From: Phaeobacter inhibens DSM 16374
GTDB taxonomy: Bacteria > Pseudomonadota > Alphaproteobacteria > Rhodobacterales > Rhodobacteraceae
Length of the DNA stretch: 64,000 nucleotides
Reading direction: 5' to 3'
Assembly: GCF_000473105.1 (NCBI RefSeq)
Contig: NZ_AXBB01000006.1
Coordinates: forward strand, 23,580 to 87,579
Below are positions 17,946-26,310 of the stretch, piece after piece. The number at the start of each line of letters is the position of its first letter. The stretch's first letter is position 1. A program made the translations under genes and the position numbers. The notes beneath the pieces are model-generated. The model did not search any database and was not told the DNA's origin. It saw only the letters and a program-made list of their open reading frames with translations.

Positions 17946-20009
17946 ATGACCGATACCGTAAAGCATCCCGATGGCGGAAACCAACTTCAGATTGGAGAGC
18001 ATTTCTATGATCCGGTATCCAATGAACTCTTAGACCCGTCTGGAAACACGGTTCGGTTGCGGCCTCAGTCTGGCCAGGTCTTAGCCGTATTGGCCAGACA
18101 CTCAGGTACAGTGATTACCAAGTCTGAACTGTTTGCTGCCGTCTGGCCGAATACGAGTGTGACGGATGACAGCCTTACACAATGCATCTCGGAAATTCGC
18201 AAATCGTTGGGGGATAGCGATCGCAAGTTGCTTCGCACCATTCCAAAACAAGGATACCTGTTGGATAGTCGATCCGTTGTTCTCTCCAGCACCACACAGA
18301 AAACTCTGCCTCACCATATCAGCGCCGACCTGATAGAATGGGAGGCGACACGCCAGCGTACTGTGATGATCATATGTCGACCTGCAGGAGGGCCAGACGA
18401 AACCTCGCTGTATGACGCGGTACAATCGGTGGTACGGCTGCACCGACCCACCGGGGCGAAAGCAATTGATGGAAACAGTGCAACTCTGACCTTTGCAACC
18501 CCAATCGAAGCACTTCGATGCAGCCGGGCCTTGAACAGGAGTGCAGGTGCGTTGGGAATTGGCGTTCTTCGCACTGCCTTCGATACTCTTGAAAGAAGCC
18601 GGATCGCAGCCTTGTCAAAATTGCTGCGAGTGTCGAACGATGGGCGGGAATACGCCACCGTAGAGGTAAGGGATCAGCTGCACTTCAGTTTGGAATGCGA
18701 ATTCGAGGATCTCGGAGATCAGCATCAACTGGCTGAGGTCGATGGTATCCGCTTGTATCGTGTGCACCGATATGGATCGACATACTATCCTGCTGCGCGC
18801 ACCAATCTGGACGATGTATTACCAACAGTGGCAGTCCTACCGTTTACTATACGTAATCGCAGCGCTCATGATCCTGTTCTGGCCAATGTCTTGGTTGATG
18901 ACATCATATCGGCATTATCCCAATCAACTGACCTCAACGTAATTTCACGTCTCTCAACGTTCGGAATCCGGACAGAAAACATGACATTGGAGCTTTGCAA
19001 AAAGACGTTCAACGCAGAATTTCTGATGTCCGGGGTCTGCGACGAAGATGGCGCACGGGTGATCGTCACTCTTGAATTGACCGATGTTTCTTCCGGCAAG
19101 ATTTTATGGTCAGAGCGGATCTTGAAGCCGTTAGAAAGCTGGATCAACAATCTCAGTGTTATTGATGAGATTGTGATGAGCGTTCGCAAAGCGATCAGCC
19201 TCAATGAAGTGCGAAAATCACGATTGCAGCCAATCACATCGTTGAAAAATTCAACGCTTTTGCTGGGTGCGGTTGCTCTCATGCATCGGCTATCCAAATC
19301 CGATTTCCAAGCGGCGCGGGTCATGTTGGATGAGTTGATGGATCGAACTCCCGATCACCCATTGGTTTTGTCCTGGGTGGCCCGGTGGTATGTTCTTCAG
19401 GTCCAACAAGGTTGGACAGAAACGCCAGAAAATGATGGTCAGAGTGCGCTACAGTACACATCGCGTGCGCTCGAAATTGATCCAGAATGTGCATTGGGTC
19501 TTATTAGCGAAGGTGCTGTTTTAGTTAATCTCTTTAGGGATTTGGAGCTTGCACAAGATCGCTATAATACAGCGCTGGAAGTGAACCCGAACGATGCAAA
19601 CGGACGCCTGCTGCGGGGTACGCTTTATGCGTTTCAAGGACAGGGGGATCTGGCGGTCAGCGACACCGAACTTGCCATGCATCTTGCCCCGCTCGACCCG
19701 CATCGCTTCATGTTCCTGGCGCTTTCTGCTGGAGCGAGCCTCGCCGCTGATAATTTGCCCCGTACCGTTGAACTGGCGGAGGCTTCGCTTCGGCTGAACC
19801 GGTCACATGCCTCTACCTTGCGGATAAAAGCTGTCGCACAATTGCGCTTGGGACGTGAGAGCGACGCGCGTAAAACGACTAGAGAGCTGCTGAGAGTGCA
19901 GCCTAATCTGACTGTCGACGGATGGCTGAAACGGTCTCCCAGTTCCTCTTATCAAGTCGGTTTACGTTTTGCGGAAACGCTGAAGGATCTCGGAATTCCT
20001 GAAACCTAA
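17946..20009 (+). CDS. winged-helix (OmpR-type) regulator with degenerate cyclase-like, TolB-like and TPR domains
   Basis: About 687 residues if started at ATG 17946; an upstream ATG at 17886 is also possible, and neither has a good ribosome site. The N-terminus is an OmpR/CadC-type winged helix (about residues 12-105, with KSELFAAVWPNTSVTDDSLT and IRTIPKQGYLL-like ending). Residues of about 125-250 resemble a class III cyclase fold without recognisable metal-binding aspartates. A TolB-like segment (VLPTVAVLPFTIRN) follows, and the C-terminal third is TPR repeats (SRALEIDPECALGLISEGAV, ALEVNPNDANGRLLRGTLYA). There is no membrane helix, unlike CadC/ToxR. It probably controls the neighbouring haloperoxidase/subtilase cluster. 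Confidence 0.78.
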   Translation: MTDTVKHPDGGNQLQIGEHFYDPVSNELLDPSGNTVRLRPQSGQVLAVLARHSGTVITKSELFAAVWPNTSVTDDSLTQCISEIRKSLGDSDRKLLRTIPKQGYLLDSRSVVLSSTTQKTLPHHISADLIEWEATRQRTVMIICRPAGGPDETSLYDAVQSVVRLHRPTGAKAIDGNSATLTFATPIEALRCSRALNRSAGALGIGVLRTAFDTLERSRIAALSKLLRVSNDGREYATVEVRDQLHFSLECEFEDLGDQHQLAEVDGIRLYRVHRYGSTYYPAARTNLDDVLPTVAVLPFTIRNRSAHDPVLANVLVDDIISALSQSTDLNVISRLSTFGIRTENMTLELCKKTFNAEFLMSGVCDEDGARVIVTLELTDVSSGKILWSERILKPLESWINNLSVIDEIVMSVRKAISLNEVRKSRLQPITSLKNSTLLLGAVALMHRLSKSDFQAARVMLDELMDRTPDHPLVLSWVARWYVLQVQQGWTETPENDGQSALQYTSRALEIDPECALGLISEGAVLVNLFRDLELAQDRYNTALEVNPNDANGRLLRGTLYAFQGQGDLAVSDTELAMHLAPLDPHRFMFLALSAGASLAADNLPRTVELAEASLRLNRSHASTLRIKAVAQLRLGRESDARKTTRELLRVQPNLTVDGWLKRSPSSSYQVGLRFAETLKDLGIPET

Positions 20010-20346
20010 GCGGAATCTCAAGTGGAACCGTTGTTTTGGCGGCATCATAGCACGATGATAAGAGGTGCAACTTTATTTTGTTTCATTTATTTTAAAACGC
20101 CCTAAGGTAGTAATCGCTGCGCCTTGGTGCATTGGGGATGCATCGTTCCCCAGTGTTGGTTTCTGGTAGGTTTTGGCGCCGCAAGGGGGTGTAAAGGTCG
20201 GTCAGTGTGAGAGCGGCATGGTAGGCGGCGCCAGTAGAATGGCGTCGTTAGAGCATAATTTTTCATACGAGCGTTGCCCCGAACAATTTAAGGCCGTGAC
20301 ATGCCATCTGATCTCTTCCTGATCGGGTGACTATCGCGAGTACCCT
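20010..20346. other. intergenic leader region before the haloperoxidase-like gene
   Basis: 337 bases without a convincing open frame. The first part (20060-20105) is AT-rich and could hold a promoter. No clear operator, terminator or RNA gene was recognised. Confidence 0.4.
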
Positions 20347-21507
20347 ATGATTTATCAAAGGAAAGTTGAATTGCCCTTCAATGCCAAAGGTTCGCCCGAG
20401 AATAGTTTTAACAGCTTCAATAGCTTCAACAGCTTTAATAGCTTTGGAACTGCTGGGAGTACGGTCGCAGCTGAGGCTTTGCTAACGACGCGCGATGGTA
20501 TTGTCGGTGCGCCCTTAGATCTGAATCCCCACATTACTACGGGTAGCCCCCACGATCCGCGCAATCTGGCGCGGTTATCAGCAGATGTCCGGGCCAGTCT
20601 ATACTTGTCTGAATTAGGCTCGCGGGTGGCATTTTCGGATGCCACGGATGAGACGGCAATCGCCAGCCTTTGGCGGCGGGATACTCGGCCAGCGGGTCGT
20701 TCGCCTCAATCAGATAGCATCCTAGTTCAAATCACAGCCCCGACGATTGATCAGTTCAAGGAACAGATGGCCTATCTCACCGCCTATGCTGACCTGCGTG
20801 GCGATCGGGCGGCAGAGATCCTTTCGCAGACCAGCGCAATTACGCCTTTTTTGGCGTCGATTTCTTATATGGATCCTGCAAGAACCCCCTTCACGCTGGA
20901 ATTGATGTCTGCAGCACTCGGGTTCACCAACTATTGTGGCATGCGTTTGAAATACAGTATTTCGGCCAAACGCCCGATAGAGTTTTCGCCGCAGGTTCAA
21001 CCCATAATCCCAACGCCCACTCACGGTTCTTTGCCGAGTGGCCATGCCACGGAAGCCTTCGTTACGGCGCGCCTCCTATGGAAGCTGCTGCGGACCTCCA
21101 ACTCGGAGCAATATCATCAAGACGGCGTCTGGGGCGAAATGTTCATGCGTTTGGCATCCCGGATTGCCACAAACCGGACTGTCGCAGGCGTTCACTTTCC
21201 AGTTGATAGTGCAGCCGGGGCTATGCTTGGGCTCACATTAGCGGACTATCTGCACGCGGTATGTGACCCGGAGGCGAATGAGCTGACAAGTGCCTGCTTC
21301 AATGGCCCCGCGTTCAATGCTGCGGAGGATTTTGATTGGCACGCGTTGTATGTTGCACGCGACGATCGCCAGACGAAAAAGGCGGGCAAGAAACGTAACC
21401 CCTGGGCCACCAGTGAGTGTCACCCGACGACACCGGATATGGCTTCTCCGGTTCTGACTTGGCTTTGGAAGAAGGCACAGGCCGAGTGGCAGGATTTCTC
21501 CATATAA
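20347..21507 (+). CDS. vanadium-dependent haloperoxidase / PAP2-like phosphatase
   Basis: 386 residues. The three motifs of the haloperoxidase/acid-phosphatase superfamily are in order: K202-x6-R209-P210, PSGH at 230-233, and NR-x5-H283-x3-D287, which bind vanadate or phosphate. The long helical N-terminal half and lack of membrane helices favour a soluble vanadium haloperoxidase over a membrane lipid phosphatase. Residues 19-33 are five copies of Asn-Ser-Phe, encoded by a 9-base tandem repeat. There is no signal peptide. Only a weak ribosome site precedes the ATG. It is followed after 33 bases by the subtilase gene, so the two are probably co-transcribed. Confidence 0.8.
   Translation: MIYQRKVELPFNAKGSPENSFNSFNSFNSFNSFGTAGSTVAAEALLTTRDGIVGAPLDLNPHITTGSPHDPRNLARLSADVRASLYLSELGSRVAFSDATDETAIASLWRRDTRPAGRSPQSDSILVQITAPTIDQFKEQMAYLTAYADLRGDRAAEILSQTSAITPFLASISYMDPARTPFTLELMSAALGFTNYCGMRLKYSISAKRPIEFSPQVQPIIPTPTHGSLPSGHATEAFVTARLLWKLLRTSNSEQYHQDGVWGEMFMRLASRIATNRTVAGVHFPVDSAAGAMLGLTLADYLHAVCDPEANELTSACFNGPAFNAAEDFDWHALYVARDDRQTKKAGKKRNPWATSECHPTTPDMASPVLTWLWKKAQAEWQDFSI
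20401..20445 (+). repeat. five 9-base tandem repeats encoding (NSF)5
   Basis: Units are AAY-AGY-TTY with third-position variation (aatagtttt, aacagcttc, aatagcttc, aacagcttt, aatagcttt). The unit length is a multiple of three, so copy changes would lengthen or shorten the protein without shifting frame. Confidence 0.9.
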
Positions 21508-21540
21508 TTCCATTGCTTTGTCGAAATAGGAGTAAAAACC

Positions 21541-23598
21541 ATGCCATTGCATTGGGAAACATTTCAGTCGCAGGATCTGCTGTCTGACATTGCTGACTAT
21601 CGATTGTCGCGTCCGCTTGTGCACACTACATCAGCAGTGTCTCAACCTTGGTGGTCCGCCCTTGTTGAGTTGCAAGATATCAGTATCCGCGAGTTTGAAG
21701 AGCGCGCGCAAAGCCGGTTCCCGGATTACTTGGTCATCCCGGTTGATTATGATGCCGATGACCGTGATCGGGTCGAGGAAACGCAGTTCGTTTCCATTTT
21801 TGCCCGCCAACCGCTGTTAGATGCCTTCAACCGTCACGCTGCCGATTATTCAGTGATAGGGTTGACGTTGGGCGCAACTGTTGCGGCGGCTGATCTGCAT
21901 GACGTTGATACAAATGATGATGACAGCAATCATCGTAAGATCATTGAGGTGCCCGAAGGAACGGTCATCACAGCTGTCATCGACGATGCGATTGCCTTCG
22001 CTCATAACCTGTTTCGAGATGGCCTTGTGTCGTCACGGGTGGAATTTGCAACTATCCTGTCGGCGTCTCCTGAACACCTCTCTCAGGGGAGGGCGTCGGG
22101 ACGCAGCTATAGTAAAGCCCAAATCGACGCTCTTTTGCAGGAATATACGACCAACGGTTTGTTAGATGAGCCTGCATTTTATGCAGCGGTTGGTTTGGTA
22201 AATGCGCGAAGCAAAACACTCTCCGCGGTCGCCCTGCGTCGTTCGCATGGCACGCATGTAATGGCGCTCGCCGCTGGATATTCGATGAGCAACGCCCCGA
22301 GTAACCGGCCCATTATCTGCGCGTTGTTGCCCTCACGGGTTACTGAGGATTCTACCGGACAGAATACGCTGCCCAGCTTTAAGCTAGCACTCAAGCGCTT
22401 GTGCAATCAGGCGGCGCGGTTCCGACTGCCCGACAAAAGTAAACCGCCTGTCATATTCAATTTCAGCTATGGGAACTTTGCTGGGCCGCATGATGGCACC
22501 AGCAGTATTGACCGCGTGATTGACCGGTATTTCGGGCTGCAAGCAAAGAAGCCCGATCCAGATCAAACACGCCAGATTGTGTTACCAGCGGGCAATGGTA
22601 ACCTTAGTCGCATTCATGCGGGCCTGAACCTTCAGAATGCGAAAAGCAAATCCGAGAGCCCATCGTGGAAACTGGATTTTGTTGCTCAGCCGGATGACCG
22701 GACATCAAGCCATCTCCAGATGTGGATGCCGTACCACTCAACCAATCCGCCACCCCGGTTTGTCGGGGCCCGTGTTACGGTTCCATCTGGCCCCACGAGC
22801 AAGACAGTTTATGTATCGGGCAATACCGGGCAGCGGCTGGTCGATGAGCAAGGCCAAGAGGTCGCACGCCTGACGTATCGGTTCGACGGGGGGCAAACAC
22901 GTCGCGGGGTGATGACCTTCAGCATCAATCCTACTGCGCATCAATCCGCTATCGACCTAGCGCGAGCCGGTCGTTGGCAGCTCGATATTACATCCTGCGA
23001 TATGGGTAGCACTGATGACGTTCAAATCTGGATAGAGCGTGACGAAACCTTGCCCGGTTTTCTGCCCGGTGGTCGGCAAGGGTATTTTAACAACGCTGAC
23101 TATGTTTATTTCAACGCGCTTGGCGCGCCCCTTCCGGTGGATCCGGCGGGAACAACCAGCCCAATCCACCGCGCCGGCACGTTGAGCGGTTATGCCTGCG
23201 GGAAAACACCTATGGTGGTTGCCGCCTTCACCCAAAGTAACCGCTTGCTGTCAGACTACTCCGCCGCAGGGCCGATTACGCCTTCTCGTGGGAAGAAAAA
23301 AGCCAATCGACTAGGACCCGATGCGGCGGCACTTGCGGATGACAGTCCGGTCTTGACCGGCGTATTGAGCGCGGGATCCAGCAGTGGCAGCTTGACCCGC
23401 ATGGGCGGCACCAGTGTCGCTGCACCCAGGGTTGCGCGTCTGGCGGTTCAGATGACTTCAGGAGGGGTGGAGACTGACCGCAATTGGCTGCGCTCTTTGG
23501 CCGAGGCCGAAGATCCTGACAACAAGGTCCCCATAACCCGTACAGGCGGTGGCCAGGTGGATATTTCAGTGGATTTTGGTTGGCCTGAAAGAGGTTGA
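21541..23598 (+). CDS. subtilisin-family (S8) serine protease, no signal peptide
   Basis: 685 residues, start supported by AGGAGT 7 bases before the ATG. The catalytic triad is visible: aspartate near 148 in VITAVIDDAIAFAH, histidine near 236 in RRSHGTHVMALAAG, and serine near 625 in MGGTSVAAPRVARLA. The oxyanion asparagine is in LPAGNGN (about 352). Roughly 200 residues separate the oxyanion element from the serine, so a large insertion or jelly-roll-like domain is present. No export signal is seen, unlike most subtilases, which points to an intracellular role such as processing or toxicity inside the cell. It is linked in tandem with the haloperoxidase-like gene. Confidence 0.88.
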   Translation: MPLHWETFQSQDLLSDIADYRLSRPLVHTTSAVSQPWWSALVELQDISIREFEERAQSRFPDYLVIPVDYDADDRDRVEETQFVSIFARQPLLDAFNRHAADYSVIGLTLGATVAAADLHDVDTNDDDSNHRKIIEVPEGTVITAVIDDAIAFAHNLFRDGLVSSRVEFATILSASPEHLSQGRASGRSYSKAQIDALLQEYTTNGLLDEPAFYAAVGLVNARSKTLSAVALRRSHGTHVMALAAGYSMSNAPSNRPIICALLPSRVTEDSTGQNTLPSFKLALKRLCNQAARFRLPDKSKPPVIFNFSYGNFAGPHDGTSSIDRVIDRYFGLQAKKPDPDQTRQIVLPAGNGNLSRIHAGLNLQNAKSKSESPSWKLDFVAQPDDRTSSHLQMWMPYHSTNPPPRFVGARVTVPSGPTSKTVYVSGNTGQRLVDEQGQEVARLTYRFDGGQTRRGVMTFSINPTAHQSAIDLARAGRWQLDITSCDMGSTDDVQIWIERDETLPGFLPGGRQGYFNNADYVYFNALGAPLPVDPAGTTSPIHRAGTLSGYACGKTPMVVAAFTQSNRLLSDYSAAGPITPSRGKKKANRLGPDAAALADDSPVLTGVLSAGSSSGSLTRMGGTSVAAPRVARLAVQMTSGGVETDRNWLRSLAEAEDPDNKVPITRTGGGQVDISVDFGWPERG

Positions 23599-23603
23599 GC
23601 GAT

Positions 23604-23623
23604 ATTGCCCCGGGAGGGGCAAT
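23604..23623. terminator. hairpin between convergent genes
   Basis: ATTGCCCC (23604-23611) and GGGGCAAT (23616-23623) form a perfect 8-bp stem with a GGGA tetraloop. It lies 5 bases after the subtilase stop and 17 before the stop of the small minus-strand gene. There is no T run, so it may be a weak bidirectional terminator. Confidence 0.5.
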
Positions 23624-23639
23624 GTTCACGAGCTTCAGG

Positions 23640-23813
23640 TCAGTTTGCGATCATAGTTTTTAGCTTGATCATCAGGGCCTTCGCGCTTTCCTTGTCAATA
23701 CCCACAAGGGTCGAAAACTCGTCCGTTTCTGTCTGTGAAACCATATGATTCAGACAATTGGCCAAAGCCATACACTCTGTTGCCGTCAACGTGTTTGGAG
23801 ATTTTTCAGGCAT
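23640..23813 (-). CDS. 57-residue hypothetical protein
   Basis: The start at 23813 (MPEKSPNTLT) is chosen because AGGAAAG lies 5-10 bases upstream; a longer frame to 23885 would run into the preceding gene. The protein is helical and mildly charged (ALANCLNHMVSQTETDEFST, KESAKALMIKLKTMIAN) with no signal or membrane segment. No family is recognised. It ends the minus-strand group that begins at 25812, and its small size next to a protease raises the possibility of an inhibitor or immunity-type protein (speculative). Confidence 0.5.
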   Translation of the reverse strand: MPEKSPNTLTATECMALANCLNHMVSQTETDEFSTLVGIDKESAKALMIKLKTMIAN

Positions 23814-23881
23814 TGCGCTTTCCTCATTAAATCTGCCGCCCTCCGCAAAATCGGAGAGACGGCATGGATTTAGGGCTGAAC

Positions 23882-24277
23882 TCAACTCAGGTTGTCGTAG
23901 TAGGTCTTGCCGGTCAATGGACGAAACGCGGTGCCGCAGTCGTTGGCATTATCATTCGTGATGATGACCGTGCCGGTGGGCGTGTGCCAGTACGCATAGC
24001 GATTGTTGGCCAAGGGCTTGGACTCCGTCGGAGCATTCATAATCCCCAAAAGAAATGTTGCGAATTCATCCGCATTGGCAATCGTCGGATCGGGGAATGC
24101 CAAGCCATCGATTACTTTTCCATGTACGAACTCGGCTGAGTGCTTGGTGTAAGCATGGCCATGGGCAATAGCCGCGGAATATTCGGTATTGTTAGTTGCT
24201 GTGCACGCAGCATGCGCAAGGGCAGGCAGTGTAACCAACAGCAGGAGAGTGGCAGCAAGTCTTTTAAGAAGTGTCAT
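23882..24277 (-). CDS. small exported hypothetical protein
   Basis: 131 residues from ATG 24277 (AAGGAATTT upstream; the longer frame to 24346 was rejected). The first 23 residues are a clear Sec signal peptide (LLKRLAATLLLLVTLPALAHA). Two cysteines remain in the mature part, CTATNNT at its beginning and DCGTAF near its end, and could form a disulfide closing the domain. No family is recognised. It lies between the paralogous pair upstream and the 57-residue gene downstream, all on the minus strand. Confidence 0.65.
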   Translation of the reverse strand: MTLLKRLAATLLLLVTLPALAHAACTATNNTEYSAAIAHGHAYTKHSAEFVHGKVIDGLAFPDPTIANADEFATFLLGIMNAPTESKPLANNRYAYWHTPTGTVIITNDNANDCGTAFRPLTGKTYYDNLS

Positions 24278-24336
24278 ATCTAAATTCCTTATTCGCCAGA
24301 TATTTGAGGGAGATCGCCATGCGGCGACGTGTTTCC

Positions 24337-24356
24337 CGGGGCCCAAAAAGGCCCCG
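24337..24356 (-). terminator. hairpin after the second paralogue
   Basis: CGGGGCC (24337-24343) and GGCCCCG (24350-24356) pair perfectly around CAAAAA. It lies 10 bases after the end of the gene at 24367-25071 and 60 before the start of the exported protein gene. There is no T run on the minus strand; termination or attenuation is possible. Confidence 0.45.
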
Positions 24357-24366
24357 CAACAAGTGA

Positions 24367-25071
24367 TTATTGGCGGTGGACTGTGAATGTGCCGTCTGGC
24401 TGATAGTCCACGTTGCAGGTGGAATAGCCCTGAGTAAAATCGCAGAGTGCAGCCCCTGTTGCCGAAAACGAAATGGGTGATCCGACAGGATGATTGCCTG
24501 TCTTCACGTAGAATTTCGGTTTTGGCGCGCAGAATATGTGACTGACTGGCGCGGGGGTGACGTAGCTGGACAAGACGACCTGCGTGTTTTTCACCTTGAT
24601 CCCATTGCCGCAGTGGAGCTTCAAACCACCAGTGGGAGTGTAGCTTGGTATCTGGATACCAAAGTTCCCTTCAGGGATGCCTGATGCGTAGACCGGCATG
24701 GATAAACCGAGCGATCCGACCGCCAACTGAGTGTCATTAGGCACCTGCTTGGTCTGGTCTCTTGGCGTCAGAGCAATCGGCCAATTGGCAACAACTGAAG
24801 CTTGCGCCGCGCTTTCAAACGGTTGTGGTTTCACAAGCATGGCGAATTTAGCTTGATTGCTAAATGCGGCGACATGAGGTTGTCGTTCAAATTGAAACTG
24901 AAGCGTGGACCCAGATGATTTGTAGGGGAGGACTGCACCCGCAGCTAAGCTGGCCGATGACGACTGAAGTACACTTCCTGAACTCTGGTAATCTGCAGGA
25001 TGCTGAAACGCATAGAACTGCATTTTAGATTGAGACAGGTTCCTGATTACTATGGTCAGCGTATGCGGCAT
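24367..25071 (-). CDS. uncharacterised protein, paralogue of the adjacent upstream gene
   Basis: 234 residues from ATG 25071 (MPHTLTIVIRNLSQSK). There is no signal peptide and no membrane helix; the sequence is rich in S, V, P and aromatic residues and reads like an all-beta fold. It aligns along its length with the product of 25141-25812: LTIxxxN at the start, an FxFQxPAxY element near residue 22, SGSxLxFQ near 55, and ALCDFTxGY with a polar C-terminal strand. The family is not recognised. Tandem duplication followed by clear divergence suggests two partners of one assembly. Confidence 0.65.
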   Translation of the reverse strand: MPHTLTIVIRNLSQSKMQFYAFQHPADYQSSGSVLQSSSASLAAGAVLPYKSSGSTLQFQFERQPHVAAFSNQAKFAMLVKPQPFESAAQASVVANWPIALTPRDQTKQVPNDTQLAVGSLGLSMPVYASGIPEGNFGIQIPSYTPTGGLKLHCGNGIKVKNTQVVLSSYVTPAPVSHIFCAPKPKFYVKTGNHPVGSPISFSATGAALCDFTQGYSTCNVDYQPDGTFTVHRQ

Positions 25072-25140
25072 GAGTGCAGTCCATTCTAAGGCGCAGCCTA
25101 AACTGCTCCGAAGTTCCACCAAGGACGGAGAGAGGTTGAC

Positions 25141-25812
25141 CTAGGTCCGGCTGGTGATATTCCAATCACCATTAGCTGCCAGCTCCACGTCGATGACAGT
25201 GTAGCCCCCGGTGAAATCACACAGCGCCGAGGTCTTTGACGCAGCGGTGAAATCCATCACGGTGCCAGGCGTGTAGGTACCTGTCGCAACGTAGTATTTC
25301 AGGATCGGCTCGCAATCGACGTGAGACTGTGGATTTGCCTGAACAAAGTTCGACAAGACGATCCCGCCGTTTGCAGATACTGCGGAGCCGACGTTGTAGA
25401 AGGGCGGTGAAGAGAAGCTGGGCGTATTGATCCGGAACGCGCCAGACTGTACGCCGGCCTCGTTTGTCGGTGTGGATAGGCCAAGTGCTGGGCTGACTGT
25501 GGCGGTTGTGGAGTCATTGGCGCTGCCGCCCCCAGCAGGCGCAAGATCGATCGGACGGCTGGCCGACGAATAGCCTGATGACTGGCCAACAGCCGGCGCC
25601 GAATGGGCCTCTTGAATGCCCGCATAATACTGAAGATCAACCTGAAAGGTAAGGATCGAGCCAGACGAACCGTAATTGGCAAGGTTCTCAGCAAAAAGGC
25701 TGTTGGAATAGACCGTCGCACCGCCGGTATAGGTCGCAGGTTCTTGGAAAAAGAAGAAGCCCTGGGTTGCTGGCTCCATGTTTTTTACGTTAATTGTCAA
25801 AAGGGTAGACAT
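25141..25812 (-). CDS. uncharacterised protein, first of a tandem paralogous pair
   Basis: 223 residues; GAGGAATT lies 5 bases upstream of the ATG. The N-terminal LTINVKN, FFFFQEPATY, GSSGSILTFQVD and C-terminal ALCDFTGGYTVIDVEL correspond to segments of the next gene. There is no signal, no lipobox and no transmembrane segment. It is probably the first gene of the minus-strand unit 25812-23640, which is convergent with the haloperoxidase/subtilase pair. Function unknown; I found no motif that would justify a name. Confidence 0.65.
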   Translation of the reverse strand: MSTLLTINVKNMEPATQGFFFFQEPATYTGGATVYSNSLFAENLANYGSSGSILTFQVDLQYYAGIQEAHSAPAVGQSSGYSSASRPIDLAPAGGGSANDSTTATVSPALGLSTPTNEAGVQSGAFRINTPSFSSPPFYNVGSAVSANGGIVLSNFVQANPQSHVDCEPILKYYVATGTYTPGTVMDFTAASKTSALCDFTGGYTVIDVELAANGDWNITSRT

Positions 25813-26207
25813 AGTGAATTCCTCGCTTTGATGATTGGCAGCAGGCCCTGTCTTTGTGAACCTTGCCCAGTCATCATCAGGTCGCTGAGGTCAGATGTCC
25901 TGAAACTGGTGCTGAAATTTTCTGAAATTTTCTGAAGGTCATCTCTCGGTTTTGAATGTGTAACGGCAGCCCCATGTCAACGATACGCAGTTGGACACGC
26001 GCATCACCGGGGTTACACCCCTCATATGTTATGCAGGCGGAACACTCGATTTTCCGGCGCAGTTGATCCCCTGAAGGCACTTGGTGCCCGCATCAGTTTG
26101 CAATGCCTGTTAATTCAGAGGAGGATCTGTCGTAGTATCTGTCAAATGCAGGGTGGCTCGGTTGCACAGATCATCTGATGGGCGTGGTGCCCCTCCCCCG
26201 GACAGAC
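25813..26207. other. intergenic region with a short direct repeat
   Basis: 395 bases without a supported gene. The part next to 25812 must hold the promoter of the paralogous pair. Two and a half copies of ctgaaatttt stand at about 25912-25936. Beyond 26140 the sequence grades into IS5 remnants. Confidence 0.4.
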
Positions 26208-26310
26208 TTATCGCACAGCCTCTGTGATGGGGCTGCCATGCTCCCGGGTGTGCCATACGCCTTCGCCCTTGATGCCGGTGCTATCGATCAGCGGGTGTAT
26301 TGGTTCTTTC
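26208..26310 (-). mobile_element. IS5-family transposase remnant
   Basis: The minus strand reads HPLIDSTGIKGEGVWHTREHG before a divergent tail and TAA. This matches the strand that carries the second catalytic aspartate of IS5-type transposases (LIDSTGIK). Only about 30 codons survive and no ends can be placed. Confidence 0.55.

Noticed and set aside
20401..20445. Short tandem repeats as a possible CRISPR or intergenic repeat array
   Set aside because: They are in-frame NSF codons without spacers.
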